From assembly GCF_000347175.1 (NCBI RefSeq), contig NZ_ANIK01000003.1, positions 1 through 64,000 of the forward strand: 64,000 nt of DNA, read 5' to 3'. The position numbers and the translations under genes were made by a program. A model generated the notes under the pieces. It had not been told where the DNA came from. It saw only the letters and a list, made by a program, of their open reading frames with translations, and did no database searches. This DNA is from Leptospira alstonii serovar Sichuan str. 79601. Lineage in GTDB: Bacteria; Spirochaetota; Leptospiria; Leptospirales; Leptospiraceae. Below are positions 40,917 to 63,389 of the stretch, piece by piece. How positions within the stretch are numbered: the stretch's first letter is position 1; the number at the start of each line of letters is the position of its first letter.

Positions 40917-42575
40917 TTACCAAGCCACGTTCTTTCTTCCGGAAGAAGGGTGATTGGAAAGGGGTTTTAATTTTTCCAAACCGACGAGTTCGAACTTTCC
41001 GCCTTCCTCTTCGTACTTTTCGGAGAACGTCAGTAAATTTTCCATCACGGAATGATCGACCAGCAGAATCCCCGACAAATCAATTTGTACGTTTTTACTT
41101 TTCGGAATACTATATAATACTTTTCTAATGGATATAAAATTCAGGAATATCGCCAAGCCGTAGAATTCGATTCTAATTTTTTGATTGGTTTCATGAATTT
41201 CGGATCTAATTCTGAAAAAATCATTCAAAGTAATTCCCTTAGGCAGAATGATATTCAAGATATGTATCGCGAACTTTGCGACAACACCGGCAAATATACC
41301 CACCAAGAGATCGTCCGCGATCGTGAAATAGATCGTAATAAAAAAGAGAAATACTTGGTCCATTCCCACTTTCCAAGTTTTCTTAAGCTCGGGAATCGCA
41401 AGTCGGTAACCCGTAACCATAAGAATCGCCGCGAGCGAAGCAAGCGGAATCATCCTCGCGATACCGGGCAGAACCAAAATGAAAATGAGGAGAAAGGCTC
41501 CGTGGAAAAAATTGGACCATCGGGTTTTAGCCCCGTTATGGATGTTGGCGGAACTTCTCACGACTTCCGCGATAATCGGCAGTCCTCCGATCAAACCCAG
41601 GACAAAGTTCCCCACACCTTTTGAAAAAAGATCCCTGTTGAGATCGGAATTCCTTCTATAAGGATCCAGCTTATCGACCGCGGCCACAGTAAGCTGAGAT
41701 TCCAAACTCGCGACGAGAAAGATGGCCATTACCTGAGAAAAGAATTCCACGGTGTTGACCCGGCTAAAATCCGGAAACGTAAATCCATCCAGGAAGTTTG
41801 CGGGAATGGAAACTAAACTTTTCGGTCCGACCGTAAATTCATTACCCAAAAGCGAGTACGTATGTTCGACGTTAAACTGAAATGCAACTCCCATTGCAAT
41901 CCCGAGGCTCGCGACAACCAAGGGTCCCGGTATTTTTTTCAGTTTGGCATTCGGAAGAAAAGGAATACCCACCAAGACGATAATACTGATAAATCCGACG
42001 ATCGCAATCTCTGGATTGAGATGGACTAAACCGATCGGGAGTTCTTTTATCAATCCAATGATCGATTTTGTCGCCGGAGCATAACCCACAGCCGTAAAAA
42101 ACTGCTTGAGAAAAATGATAACCCCGATTGCGGCCAACATCCCGTGGATCACCGCGGAAGGAAAGATCGTAGCCAATACCCCCGCTCTCATAAAACTGAA
42201 GAATATCTGCAAAGCCCCGGCAATCACGGTGGCGGCTAACGTGTATTTGAATCCCGCAGCCAGATCTCCGTGACCGAGCGTTTCAATAGATCCGAGAACG
42301 ATGACGATCAAACCCGCAGCGGGACCGTTAATCGTTATATAAGAACCGCCTAAGATCGAAACTAAAAGTCCGCCGACGATACCCGATAAAATTCCCGCCA
42401 TCGGAGGAGCTCCCGATGCGATTGCGATACCGATACAAAGCGGAAGTGCGATTAGAAAGATGATAAAACCGGAAAGGATATCCGATTTCCAATTTTCCAG
42501 AAGACCCGGAAGAAAATCCTTCGGAGTAACAAGTTTTGCTTCTCCGGCATGAGTTGATTTTTTTAATGATTCCAT
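40917..42575 (-). CDS. SulP-family anion transporter with STAS domain
   Basis: A 552-residue transporter. About 12-14 membrane helices (1-435) include GFIIFLIALPLCIGIAIASG and INGPAAGLIVIVLGS, core SulP motifs. A C-terminal STAS domain (about 445-545, VQIDLSGILLVDHSVMENLL) follows. SulP proteins carry sulfate, bicarbonate or other anions, driven by Na+ or H+. The close subgroup is often linked to carbonic anhydrases, so bicarbonate is plausible but unproven. It is the first gene of the operon that continues into the porin and Ehr-like genes. Start ATG 42575. Confidence 0.88.
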   Translation of the reverse strand: MESLKKSTHAGEAKLVTPKDFLPGLLENWKSDILSGFIIFLIALPLCIGIAIASGAPPMAGILSGIVGGLLVSILGGSYITINGPAAGLIVIVLGSIETLGHGDLAAGFKYTLAATVIAGALQIFFSFMRAGVLATIFPSAVIHGMLAAIGVIIFLKQFFTAVGYAPATKSIIGLIKELPIGLVHLNPEIAIVGFISIIVLVGIPFLPNAKLKKIPGPLVVASLGIAMGVAFQFNVEHTYSLLGNEFTVGPKSLVSIPANFLDGFTFPDFSRVNTVEFFSQVMAIFLVASLESQLTVAAVDKLDPYRRNSDLNRDLFSKGVGNFVLGLIGGLPIIAEVVRSSANIHNGAKTRWSNFFHGAFLLIFILVLPGIARMIPLASLAAILMVTGYRLAIPELKKTWKVGMDQVFLFFITIYFTIADDLLVGIFAGVVAKFAIHILNIILPKGITLNDFFRIRSEIHETNQKIRIEFYGLAIFLNFISIRKVLYSIPKSKNVQIDLSGILLVDHSVMENLLTFSEKYEEEGGKFELVGLEKLKPLSNHPSSGRKNVAW

Positions 42576-42636
42576 TAACTTATCCTAAATTTCAGAGTAA
42601 TCGAAAATTATTACCTGAAAACCTAAGCTAAGATTT

Positions 42637-43014
42637 TCAGGTAAACGGAAAGTATGGAGGCGGAATATTCAGTCTTTCAATTCTAAGAATATTCGATACC
42701 GAAAACGCACCACAATCGCAAAGAAACAATTCTCTAGTTTTAACGATCAGTAGATTGATAGAATTCGAAAGGGTAAGCGCCGAAAAAACGAGGAAGATAA
42801 CAAAAACAAATTCCAAAGATTGAATCTCGGATTCCGAAATGGACTCCGAAAATTCCACACCCGGATTTTTATCCAGATAGTTCGGATTCTGGACAACGCT
42901 GAAGGAAAAGATGATCAGAGAAAGAAAGGTGATGGTGAAAACAATCGATACCGCTATTTTTTTGGATAAAAACATAGAATGTCTAAACCGATCGTTCATC
43001 TTTAAGCCAACCAT
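42637..43014 (-). CDS. Small membrane protein of unknown function
   Basis: About 125 residues from ATG 43014; an upstream TTG at 43059 or ATG 42999 are alternatives. Two hydrophobic segments, SIVFTITFLSLIIFSFSVV and FVFVIFLVFSALTLSNSINL, frame a short acidic loop. The C-terminal CDCGAF is notable. No family was recognised. It lies 61 bases upstream of the SulP start on the same strand, so it might be the first gene of that operon. Confidence 0.5.
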   Translation of the reverse strand: MVGLKMNDRFRHSMFLSKKIAVSIVFTITFLSLIIFSFSVVQNPNYLDKNPGVEFSESISESEIQSLEFVFVIFLVFSALTLSNSINLLIVKTRELFLCDCGAFSVSNILRIERLNIPPPYFPFT

Positions 43015-43059
43015 TAGGTGAATCCAATTTGATGTCAACTGAAATCGATAGATTCCCAA

Positions 43060-43526
43060 AACTTACGCTTTCGAAAATTTTCCCGCCCGTACGAAAACTC
43101 CCGATCTCGATATTTTCAAAACAAGATCCATTCGAATGCACCGAACTCAAGGATCGAATCGTTTTACGCGGAGTCCTGACGATATTTTTTATTTTAGATA
43201 CGGATCAAAACCTGCTCCGAAAGGAACCCTCTTCGGCTACAATGACCGACCACGCAGAAAATCAATACGTGCGAAACGAATTTCGAAGTTTGCCGTAAAA
43301 CAATCTTTTATACCGACGATCACTGTCTTATCCGGAGATAGCGATCGAATGAAACTTCGAGATACTATCGAACGCCCATCTTTTTAAAAATAACCCGAAT
43401 CGGAATGAATTTATTACTTAAGCGATTTGATATAATTTGAATTTATAATATAATATTTCCCGATTTCGGAAAATCCGTTCTTTTGTGCGGTAAAATCGTT
43501 AAAAAAATATAATTTAGGAAATTTTA
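43060..43526. other. AT-rich intergenic region
   Basis: A 467-bp spacer between divergent genes. A short frame at 43029-43298 lacks a binding site and domain and is not called. The last 100 bases before 43527 are highly AT-rich and could hold the promoter of the FecR gene. Confidence 0.4.
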
Positions 43527-44687
43527 ATGCAAGTAAGAGTTGTTTCAATCCTTCTTCTTTTCTTTCTCATATCGAATTCGAGTTTCTCCTGCCGTTTTAT
43601 TTCGTCCCTGTTCACCAAAAACGAACGTGTTTCTTCGGGTATGGTCGTAATCTTTCAAAGCGGCGATGTCGAAATCACAAGGAACGAAAAAAAATTACGA
43701 TCAACCCCGGGCCTGATCCTGCAAGAGAACGATCTCGTCCGAACGTCTTCCGGATCGATCGATATTCAAACCGCAAACGGAGAGTTGATCCGCGTAAGGC
43801 CCTACGCCAAACTTACGTTAAAAAGTATTTCCGACGATCAACACGGAGAAACAAATCTTTATGTACAAGCCGGCGAATTGCTGGTTAAAACTAACAAGCT
43901 CAAAACGAACAAATCCTTTTTCATTTCCACTCCGACCACCGTTGCGGGCGTTCGAGGAACGACGTTCTCATTCGAACTTACGAAGGGAAAATCCCCGAAA
44001 GTAAAAGTTTACGAAGGCTCGGTCGCGATCGCTTTCAAAATTCCGAAGGAAATCCTTGAAGTCGACAAAGCGAAGGACGAAGAACTCTATAAGGAATTTA
44101 TAACGTTCTTGGAGAAGAACGAGATCGTTTTAGAAGACGGAGAGGCCTCGTACGTAAAACCGAATATCGATCAGATGATCCAACTCGTTTTGACAAGAAT
44201 GGAAAACAACGAAGATATTTCTAAGGAGTTCGACACGATTCGGAAAATCGGAAATCGCGACCTTCAAAAGACCGCTTTTGTCGAAACTCCTCAAGAAAAC
44301 GCGGAGATAGAAACTCTAGTCCAAGCGGATTCGAATCTGATTGAGAAAGCCTTAAACGAACAAAATCCGGATTCGACTCAACCGACGATTTCTTCCATTT
44401 CTTCCGAAATTCAACAAGACCAAAATTCCAAACTGGATCAGGCCCTGCACGATATCCAAACCAAGGCGGAAGCGAACGGTTTTAATAACGAGGTTAAAAT
44501 TCGGGAATACTACAACGTTCTTGAAATCGTCGTGAAATCCGACGGCACGAAACTTTCAGGAGCGATCATTACTCAAATCGGGGACAAGTTGATTCTCCAT
44601 ACTCCGAGCGGAGTGATTCGTCTTAACAAAAACGATATCGATTACGTCGATTATCAATCTTTTCGGATCAGAACTAAAACGAAGTAA
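43527..44687 (+). CDS. FecR-domain lipoprotein
   Basis: 386 residues. The signal sequence ends SNSSFSC, giving a probable lipidated Cys22 of spirochaete type. A FecR-like domain spans about 40-165, with PTTVAGVRGTTFSFEL as its core. A long charged, helical stretch (about 180-320) and a C-terminal globular tail follow. Despite the name, there is no FecI sigma factor or TonB receptor nearby, so this is probably a structural or surface protein rather than an iron regulator. AGGAA precedes the ATG. Confidence 0.82.
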   Translation: MQVRVVSILLLFFLISNSSFSCRFISSLFTKNERVSSGMVVIFQSGDVEITRNEKKLRSTPGLILQENDLVRTSSGSIDIQTANGELIRVRPYAKLTLKSISDDQHGETNLYVQAGELLVKTNKLKTNKSFFISTPTTVAGVRGTTFSFELTKGKSPKVKVYEGSVAIAFKIPKEILEVDKAKDEELYKEFITFLEKNEIVLEDGEASYVKPNIDQMIQLVLTRMENNEDISKEFDTIRKIGNRDLQKTAFVETPQENAEIETLVQADSNLIEKALNEQNPDSTQPTISSISSEIQQDQNSKLDQALHDIQTKAEANGFNNEVKIREYYNVLEIVVKSDGTKLSGAIITQIGDKLILHTPSGVIRLNKNDIDYVDYQSFRIRTKTK

Positions 44688-44805
44688 GACCTAAAAAAAC
44701 CTTTTACTTTCTTTCGAAACTCCGAGCGGGAACAGATAACTATTTTGAGACGGATTCGTATTTTCTTTTTGATCTTTCAAACGATCCTTCCAATCTGTCG
44801 GTAAG

Positions 44806-48383
<3,578 letters not shown>

Positions 48384-48434
48384 TTTGTTCGCTATTGAGA
48401 CCCTAAGAATTTCGGAAACAATCAGAAAACTGAA

Positions 48435-48472
<38 letters not shown>

Positions 48473-48489
48473 CGCAAGAGAGTGGGTTT

Positions 48490-49281
<792 letters not shown>

Positions 49282-49290
49282 ACCCTTTGT

Positions 49291-49662
49291 TTAAAGTTTA
49301 TATTCCATCTTTTTAATCACGCCTTTCTTATCGATCGTAAGTTTGATGAACTTCGTATCTTCCGTGATCGACGCGGGTCTTTCAGTCAGAGTTTTATAAG
49401 AATTCTTTTGATAATCGGTGGAAACCAAGTACCATTCCAAGACCGCGCCGTCTTGCGTGTTCAGTTCCACGGACGGAGTTCCCAAAACTGCTTCCGCTTT
49501 GATTCGTTTGTCTCCTTCTTTTATCATTCCGACTTCGAACGTTCTGATATCGGAGTTAGGTTGAAACTCTTGTCTAGGAGGTTGTTTTTTATCTTCGGAA
49601 CTGCAAAAAGAAAGCGCCGAGATACAAGTTAAGATCAAAAGTGCCGAAAAAATTTTTTTCAT
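49291..49662 (-). CDS. Small lipoprotein, SmpA/BamE-like fold suspected
   Basis: 123 residues from ATG 49662, with GGGAAGA upstream; the frame opens further upstream but without a signal peptide. The signal ends LSFCSS, so Cys20 is the likely lipidated residue. The mature part (VGMIKEGDKRIKAEAVLGTP, followed by an AVLEWYL strand) has the spacing of SmpA/OmlA-type domains, which often assist outer-membrane assembly. That resemblance is weak. It ends ten bases from the convergent lipoprotein gene. Confidence 0.68.
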   Translation of the reverse strand: MKKIFSALLILTCISALSFCSSEDKKQPPRQEFQPNSDIRTFEVGMIKEGDKRIKAEAVLGTPSVELNTQDGAVLEWYLVSTDYQKNSYKTLTERPASITEDTKFIKLTIDKKGVIKKMEYKL

Positions 49663-49790
49663 CGTAATCTTCCCTAAGTTTGGATTTTGATCCACGACTA
49701 TGATTCTTATTTTTGATCTGTCGAGAGTAAAAATCGAAGTAAAGTTCAAAAAATTCTTCTTTATCCTTATCAAAGAATCATCATGGTCGC

Positions 49791-50744
49791 ATGAACGAGA
49801 AAGGCGTTTCCATAAAAACGATCTTAGTGACCGGCGGTAGCGGTTCCCTGGGCCTAATACTCGTTCCGGAATTGCTCAAAACTTACAGAGCGGTTTGTAT
49901 CGGAAGAAAACTTTCCTCCTTTCCGGATACGATTCGATTTCATTCCAATTTTGTTTTTTACGAAGTCGATCTTGAAAACGATTCGGAAATTTCCCTCAAT
50001 GAAAAACCGGAATTCATCGTTCATCTTGCGGGAAAGGTCAGCGGTGAAGCGGATACTTTGGAAGAGTATAGAAGAGGAAACGAACTTTCGACCCGAAAAA
50101 TTCTTCAATTCGCTTCCAAAAATCGGACGACGAGAATTTTATTTTCGAGTTCCTCTTCCGTTTACGGATTTTCGAATCGACCGGTTACCGAAACATCGGC
50201 GTTAAACGGAAATACGTTTTACGCGATTTCAAAAATTGAATGCGAATCTCTGGTGCGAAAATCCAAAAACCCTTTTGTAATTCTCAGAATCGCATCGGTT
50301 TACGGGCCCACCAATAAAAGTTTTTTGAATAAACTTCTGAAATTATTTCGATACGGAATTCTTCTTTATTCCGGAAATCCGAACTTTAAAAAATCCATGG
50401 TTCATTCTTCCGACGTAGTCGCCGCCATTTTAATAATATTACAAAAATGGAATAAATCATCCGGAAAAGTATTCAACGTCGCCCATCCGAGAGCCTTATC
50501 TTCCAAAGACGTAGAAATTCTTTTTTTAAAACTGAAACCCGGAAAAATTTTTCTCCGATTGAAACTCAAAGGTTGGATTCTTTTTTTATTCAACCTCGTT
50601 AACAAACTTTTAACAAAATTTACAAATAAGAAAATCAATTTGGAATACATCCAAGAATCTTCGATCGTCGTCTCGGATCAAATTCAAAAAGAATTGGGTT
50701 TTCGGTTTAAAACCGACTTCGAAGAAGGCATTCGTTTCGAGTAG
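49791..50744 (+). CDS. NAD-dependent epimerase/dehydratase
   Basis: A 317-residue extended SDR. The cofactor loop is ILVTGGSGSLGL (11-22), with SSSSVYG near 122-128 and the catalytic YAISK near 144-148. The family acts on nucleotide sugars such as UDP-glucose or dTDP-hexoses. The C-terminal third is Lys/Phe-rich and poorly conserved, so the substrate is unknown. ATG 49791 is used. Repeat B copy 3 lies 100 bases downstream. Confidence 0.85.
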   Translation: MNEKGVSIKTILVTGGSGSLGLILVPELLKTYRAVCIGRKLSSFPDTIRFHSNFVFYEVDLENDSEISLNEKPEFIVHLAGKVSGEADTLEEYRRGNELSTRKILQFASKNRTTRILFSSSSSVYGFSNRPVTETSALNGNTFYAISKIECESLVRKSKNPFVILRIASVYGPTNKSFLNKLLKLFRYGILLYSGNPNFKKSMVHSSDVVAAILIILQKWNKSSGKVFNVAHPRALSSKDVEILFLKLKPGKIFLRLKLKGWILFLFNLVNKLLTKFTNKKINLEYIQESSIVVSDQIQKELGFRFKTDFEEGIRFE

Positions 50745-50842
50745 GGAAGATCTAGCGACTCCGCACTAAGTTGAGAAAGATTTTGGAATCAAAACGATCC
50801 AAAGAGGGATTTTTGCGGGAATTCCCATAAAAGGAAGATTTG

Positions 50843-50885
50843 TTACTTGCAAAAATTATGATTTTCTGATATTAGAAAATCTCCC
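50843..50885 (+). repeat. Dispersed repeat B, copy 3 (terminator-like)
   Basis: TTACTTGCAAAAATTATGAT then TTTCTGATATTAGAAAATCTCC. GATTTTCT and AGAAAATC form a perfect eight-base stem. It lies 46 bases beyond the end of the minus-strand MarR gene, in the same relation as copies 1 and 2 to their genes. Confidence 0.6.
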
Positions 50886-50930
50886 GGCTTTCTACCGATT
50901 TCGCAACTCAAATCCCTTTGAACAAAAAAC

Positions 50931-51371
<441 letters not shown>

Positions 51372-51409
51372 AAAAAGCTCGTCTCATCTGCCCGAGGCGG
51401 GACCCATTT

Positions 51410-51895
<486 letters not shown>

Positions 51896-51907
51896 TTCAA
51901 TCTCCAT

Positions 51908-51927
51908 TTAGATTGTGCACAATTTAA
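51908..51927. promoter_or_regulatory. Palindromic operator candidate for the OhrR-like regulator
   Basis: TTAGATTGTGCACAATTTAA has the perfect 12-bp centre ATTGTGCACAAT. It lies just upstream of the glutathione peroxidase start, followed by very AT-rich DNA fit for a promoter. MarR/OhrR operators are palindromes of this type, but binding is inferred. Confidence 0.55.
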
Positions 51928-52070
51928 TTTTATAAAATATAAATTTTTTATTTTAGTCAAGAGAATTTTTACGGCTATTCCCAAAACTCGATTTTTCCAT
52001 TACAAAACGAGCCGAAATCTTATATCGATTTTTTAGTAAACCCCCCGCGCAAAGGATCGCAAGATAAATC

Positions 52071-52086
52071 TGTCGGAATTCCGACA
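52071..52086. repeat. Palindrome C, copy 2
   Basis: TGTCGGAATTCCGACA is a perfect 16-bp palindrome preceded by CAAGATAAATC, like the copy at 22067-22086. Confidence 0.5.
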
Positions 52087-52151
52087 ATCCTCTGTGAAAA
52101 GATCGGCCCCACCCTGATTTTGGGTGGAGGGGAGAGGAGGCGGGAAAATTT

Positions 52152-52222
<71 letters not shown>

Positions 52223-52342
52223 ATATTAGATGTTAGGGACGAGTGGATAGGAATTAGGAACAGCTGTATGTTATGTACGTAAAGTCCTTACCCCTAAACC
52301 CTATTCACTAACTCCTTGAAAAGTCGGAACACCCACAAAAAT

Positions 52343-52510
52343 CCCCGCGCAAAGGATCGAAGCGAGGTCAAGTTATTGGGTTTTAAAATCCCATCCCGTG
52401 ATCGGATCGTTTTGCAATAACTTGACCAGAGCAGAGAGCCTGGTGGTCGGGCGGTTTTAAAAAGGCTTTCTTTTTATCGAAATGTTTAGCCCGACCATGC
52501 GCCCGAATCC
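52343..52510 (-). repeat. Dispersed repeat A, copy 2
   Basis: Inverted match to 12423-12588. Its internal hairpin is better preserved: GGTCAAGTTATTG (52366-52378) and CAATAACTTGACC (52415-52427) pair perfectly over 13 bases. Confidence 0.65.
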
Positions 52511-52558
52511 TTTTTTTTAAGGTGTTGATTTTTTAAAAGAAAGGTTAGAATCGATCCT

Positions 52559-53323
<765 letters not shown>

Positions 53324-53437
53324 GGAGAAAAGTCTAAGTGTTTTAACGTAAATTCGGCCTAAGAAATTCTGGGTCTAAACGACGATTTGTGTTCAAATTG
53401 ATGTTACCCTATTATGTAGGAATCAGTAGGATAAAAA

Positions 53438-55234
<1,797 letters not shown>

Positions 55235-55414
55235 AGGCGCTCTTTTTTATAAAACACGGCGCTTCACCCGAGTAATAGAAGAATGTTCGATCTTATAAAA
55301 AATACTCAATAAATTATTTCGAATCGAATCCAAAAAATGCGATTCTACAAAAAATAGATCCGTACAATCGGTTTTTCTTTGTCTTTTAGGCTTAGTTCGG
55401 TGGATATGTTCATT

Positions 55415-55470
55415 ATTGGAAACTTTTCCGTTTTGAACCGGCCTATACCGCTCAAAACGGAAAATCCAAT
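55415..55470 (+). ncRNA. Candidate small RNA with long hairpin
   Basis: ATTGGA (55415-55420) and TTTTCCGTTTTGA (55424-55436) pair with TCAAAACGGAAAA (55452-55464) and TCCAAT (55465-55470), a 19-bp stem with a small bulge. The terminator at 55489-55522 lies 19 bases beyond. No coding frame explains it. An independent sRNA, or a processed 3' UTR of the antiporter gene, are both possible. Confidence 0.4.
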
Positions 55471-55488
55471 TCTCTTCACTATTCTCTT

Positions 55489-55522
55489 CGGAGCGGCTTT
55501 TTACAGAGCCGCTCCGATTTTT
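55489..55522 (+). terminator. Rho-independent terminator
   Basis: CGGAGCGGCT and AGCCGCTCCG form a strong ten-base stem with a short loop, followed by ATTTTTTAAAA. It would end the upstream candidate sRNA or a read-through transcript from the antiporter gene. Confidence 0.75.
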
Positions 55523-55688
55523 TAAAATATCTTCCGCTTCGAAAATACTTTATCCTTTTTTAAAGTAGTTTGTATTTGTTTTCTTTTTTTATATTTAGCA
55601 ATGAGCAAAATTACGGAAGATTATACTTTGGCATTTAAATATTTTGATGAACCGTTTGATTGATTCTGTCGAATTCAATTCAAAAACC

Positions 55689-56489
55689 CTAAAGTGATTT
55701 CAGAATCTCTTCCCGCTTTTTCTTAAATTCCTCTTCGGAAATCAATTTTTTATCGAGTAGGTTTTTCAGTTCCATCAATCTTTTTTCGACGTCCTTCGCA
55801 TTCGCTTCCGTTTCTTTCCGTAGTTCTTTCATTTTATATTGCTCGGATGCTGAAATACGAGTTTTATAAACGATGTGAAATTTTTTAGGCTCGCCCATAA
55901 CGTCTTTATAATAAGATAATGTTCCGATTGCGGAGGTCGGAATAAAAACTTCCAATGAGGGTTTGATATTCGATTCCGATAACGAATAATTGGACCAATC
56001 TTGAAACGTATACGGGATTTGAAAATCTATGAATTGATTCAATTCAAAAAAGATAAAGTGAATGGAATCGTCCGTTGGATAAATTAGAAATACCGTTCTC
56101 CGTATTCTCCTCCCCGGATTGATCATATCTTCTTTTTTTAATATCCAAAGTTGATAAGTATGAGACGGAGAGCTTTCGAATTTTTCGTAGGAGCGCTCTC
56201 CGATCTCTTTACTCAATTCTTTCGAAAAAATTCGCAGCGCTGAATCGTTAAATAAGGAATCATTTCTGTTTCCCATTTGATACAATGCGTCCGCGATTAA
56301 ATTTTTAAAATTATTTCTTTCTTGGTTTTGAAGATAGGAAACGTTACGATCCAACCAAGAAGGAAGATCGGGACCGTTTTCAAAAGAATAGAACGCGATC
56401 GAATCGGTTGAATAATTGAGTTCCTTGCGAATTCCAGCAAAACAGGAAAACAAAAGAACGGAAAGAAAGAAAATACACAATCGATTCAT
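55689..56489 (-). CDS. Lipoprotein with C-terminal SHOCT domain
   Basis: 266 residues from ATG 56489; the frame continues upstream inside csrA, but this ATG begins a signal peptide ending FSCFAG, so Cys16 is likely lipidated. The middle (about 30-215) is unrecognised. The end (about 235-265) is a SHOCT-like helical pair: MELKNLLDKKLISEEEFKKK. SHOCT domains are short oligomerisation or interaction tails. The gene follows csrA on the same strand after a gap of about 110 bases. Confidence 0.75.
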   Translation of the reverse strand: MNRLCIFFLSVLLFSCFAGIRKELNYSTDSIAFYSFENGPDLPSWLDRNVSYLQNQERNNFKNLIADALYQMGNRNDSLFNDSALRIFSKELSKEIGERSYEKFESSPSHTYQLWILKKEDMINPGRRIRRTVFLIYPTDDSIHFIFFELNQFIDFQIPYTFQDWSNYSLSESNIKPSLEVFIPTSAIGTLSYYKDVMGEPKKFHIVYKTRISASEQYKMKELRKETEANAKDVEKRLMELKNLLDKKLISEEEFKKKREEILKSL

Positions 56490-56598
56490 AATGTAATTTG
56501 CCGAACGGTCCTTAGAAAGATGAAATCCGGCAGGATGGAAATTACTATCACCTAACTCATATAAGGTTATAGCCCTACGAAGCGCATTTGAAGTAGGA

Positions 56599-56853
<255 letters not shown>

Positions 56854-57306
56854 TTAACCCATCTCCACGGCGGCCGACTCAAGGATTTTTTCCCGAACCG
56901 AATGAGATTCGTTTCTTGATATGAACTGCTTTCCTAAAAGTGTTTCCTTATTAATCAGAATCGGACCCTGCATATTTGCGGTCATGAGGGAAGGATCTTC
57001 GCCCGGAATCGTTACGATCACCAACGTTAGACCATCTTTCATCTCGACGATTCCGATTCCCTGTAGTTCCTGTTCCGGAATCAAAGGTTTGTATTCTTTT
57101 TTAAAAAGGGAAGGCGGGATTACCACAAAGGCAAGATCCACCTCTTCGACCGATTGAAGCCATTTAAAAACGGATTCCTCTTCTTCCTCGATCAACGCAA
57201 ATTTTTTATAGTCTTCAAATCCGAGCAATCCTTCCGGAAAGGACAGGATTTGTTTCTCCGATATTTGCATTTTCCCAAACGGCTTTGTTTGAATCTCGAT
57301 TCCCAT
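56854..57306 (-). CDS. fliW: Flagellar assembly factor FliW
   Basis: A 150-residue protein that binds CsrA allosterically and also binds flagellin. Signature stretches are ILSFPEGLLGFEDYKKFALI (20-39) and the C-terminal MTANMQGPILIN (about 108-119). Start ATG 57306. Directly followed by csrA with no gap, suggesting translational coupling. Confidence 0.93.
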   Translation of the reverse strand: MGIEIQTKPFGKMQISEKQILSFPEGLLGFEDYKKFALIEEEEESVFKWLQSVEEVDLAFVVIPPSLFKKEYKPLIPEQELQGIGIVEMKDGLTLVIVTIPGEDPSLMTANMQGPILINKETLLGKQFISRNESHSVREKILESAAVEMG

Positions 57307-57357
57307 TCTAAATTTTTACCTTCGAAATTTCGTTTCTGAATATTCTATCTTTATGAT

Positions 57358-58626
<1,269 letters not shown>

Positions 58627-58662
58627 AAAATTCTCTCCTTACTCGCCGGTATTAACGGGAGA

Positions 58663-60573
<1,911 letters not shown>

Positions 60574-60606
60574 GGCTTCCTCCTGTTACGAAAATATAAG
60601 ACCGAT

Positions 60607-61134
<528 letters not shown>

Positions 61135-61701
61135 TTGTTTTATCCGATCCCTGTTATCAAGGATCGGTAAAATCTGAAATTTGCTTAGGTAATTTTCAAA
61201 GAAAATGAAAAATGAATTTAAGATGTAGTTCGAATTCGCTTCGTCGTGTGCGTCTTATGTCTTCGAACCGCGGAATTAAGGCCGCCAAGTAAAGGAAATT
61301 TGTCGAAATGAAACTAAATTCTCAGGCATTGAAAAAAATAATCCTAAAAGTTGAAGTGAGGTATGAGTTTCACGAAAGCGTTGTTTCTCAACGTAGTTGA
61401 GATGAGCGATCCGTGGGAGGGCCATAACGTTACCCCATAAGTCCTGGATCTCAAGATAAGAACCTTGCAGCTTGATCTTTTTGATAATGTAAAATTAAGT
61501 TTTGGGGCAAACCGTAAAATTTCGTAAAACTGTCCGATGTTGATTCTTTTCGGCATATCAGAGGGTGAGATTTTTCAAAAAATATTTTCGATTTAACGAA
61601 TTAATGTCGTTATCAAAGTAAAAAAGTAAGTTTACAATTTATTTCCAAATCGTTTTTTAAATTGTACTTCCCTAACTTATCTAAAATCATAGCAGGATAC
61701 G
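61135..61701. other. Intergenic region upstream of flgN with hairpins
   Basis: CCGATCC (61144-61150) and GGATCGG (61161-61167) form the flgN leader hairpin. Positions 61340-61430 contain CTCAACGTAGTTGAG, a short palindrome. A 70-codon frame on the minus strand (61344-61556) has no recognisable domain and is not called. Upstream of 61702 the DNA is AT-rich. Confidence 0.45.
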
Positions 61702-62778
<1,077 letters not shown>

Positions 62779-62890
62779 AAAATTTTAAATATTCTATTTA
62801 TTTAATTTATAAAGTTCCTTTAGCTTTTTTAGGCTTTGAACCTTCTCGAAGGAATGAGCTCTGGCGTACAAAAAACATCTTTTGACCGAA

Positions 62891-63193
62891 TTAAAACTGA
62901 ATCGTAATCGAAGCTCGTATTTTCTGATCCACCGTGATTTTCTCCCTCTTACGCACGTCCGCTTTCAGTGGCAAAACAAACTTCGTAGAATTTTTTTCGG
63001 GAAAGATCGACGTTTTCCAACGTGTAGCGCCAATCTCAGCCAACACCGGAATCGTCCCCCAGGAACCCGGAGTTTTATCGAATAAAGATCGCACCTCTTT
63101 TGATGTAGTAGACGGCAGCGTCAAAAAATGCCATCCGCCCTTGCCGGGGTAAATCCAGACCGTTGCCTGAAAATGGATTGTAACTGAATTCAT
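62891..63193 (-). CDS. DUF1905-family protein
   Basis: 100 residues matching the DUF1905 pattern: FQATVWIYPGKGGWHFLTLP (8-27), GTIPVLAEIGATRWKTSIFP (about 46-65), and KFVLPLKADVRKREKITV. The family is widespread and uncharacterised, probably a small beta-barrel. ATG 63193 is the natural start. It stands alone. Confidence 0.85.
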   Translation of the reverse strand: MNSVTIHFQATVWIYPGKGGWHFLTLPSTTSKEVRSLFDKTPGSWGTIPVLAEIGATRWKTSIFPEKNSTKFVLPLKADVRKREKITVDQKIRASITIQF

Positions 63194-63389
63194 GGTTATC
63201 GCGCCCTTTTATAATTGAATTTCGGAATACGGTCTTACACCCCAAAATCGGAAAAGACTTTCGTAATACGTTTTACAGACGACTTTAAAAATCGAAGTGC
63301 CCGCATCAATTCGGAACTTTATATTGTGAGATAATGCTTAACGTCCCGGAAAAATGTAAGGATCTTCAAACCCAAAACATAGAGAAATA

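Larger units (their letters stand above)
55235..55688. other. Intergenic region with candidate structured RNA
   Basis: There is no protein gene here. The middle (about 55380-55522) contains a long hairpin followed by a classical intrinsic terminator; see the two entries inside. The rest is AT-rich. Confidence 0.5.

Noticed and set aside
43029..43298. 89-codon plus-strand frame
   Set aside because: It overlaps the start region of the opposite membrane-protein gene and shows no binding site or domain.
43527..44687. FecR iron-signalling regulator
   Set aside because: No FecI sigma factor or TonB-dependent receptor gene is nearby, and the protein is a lipoprotein rather than a single-pass inner-membrane anti-sigma factor.
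61344..61556. 70-codon minus-strand frame
   Set aside because: No family resemblance; the region contains short palindromes and looks like repeat DNA rather than a gene.
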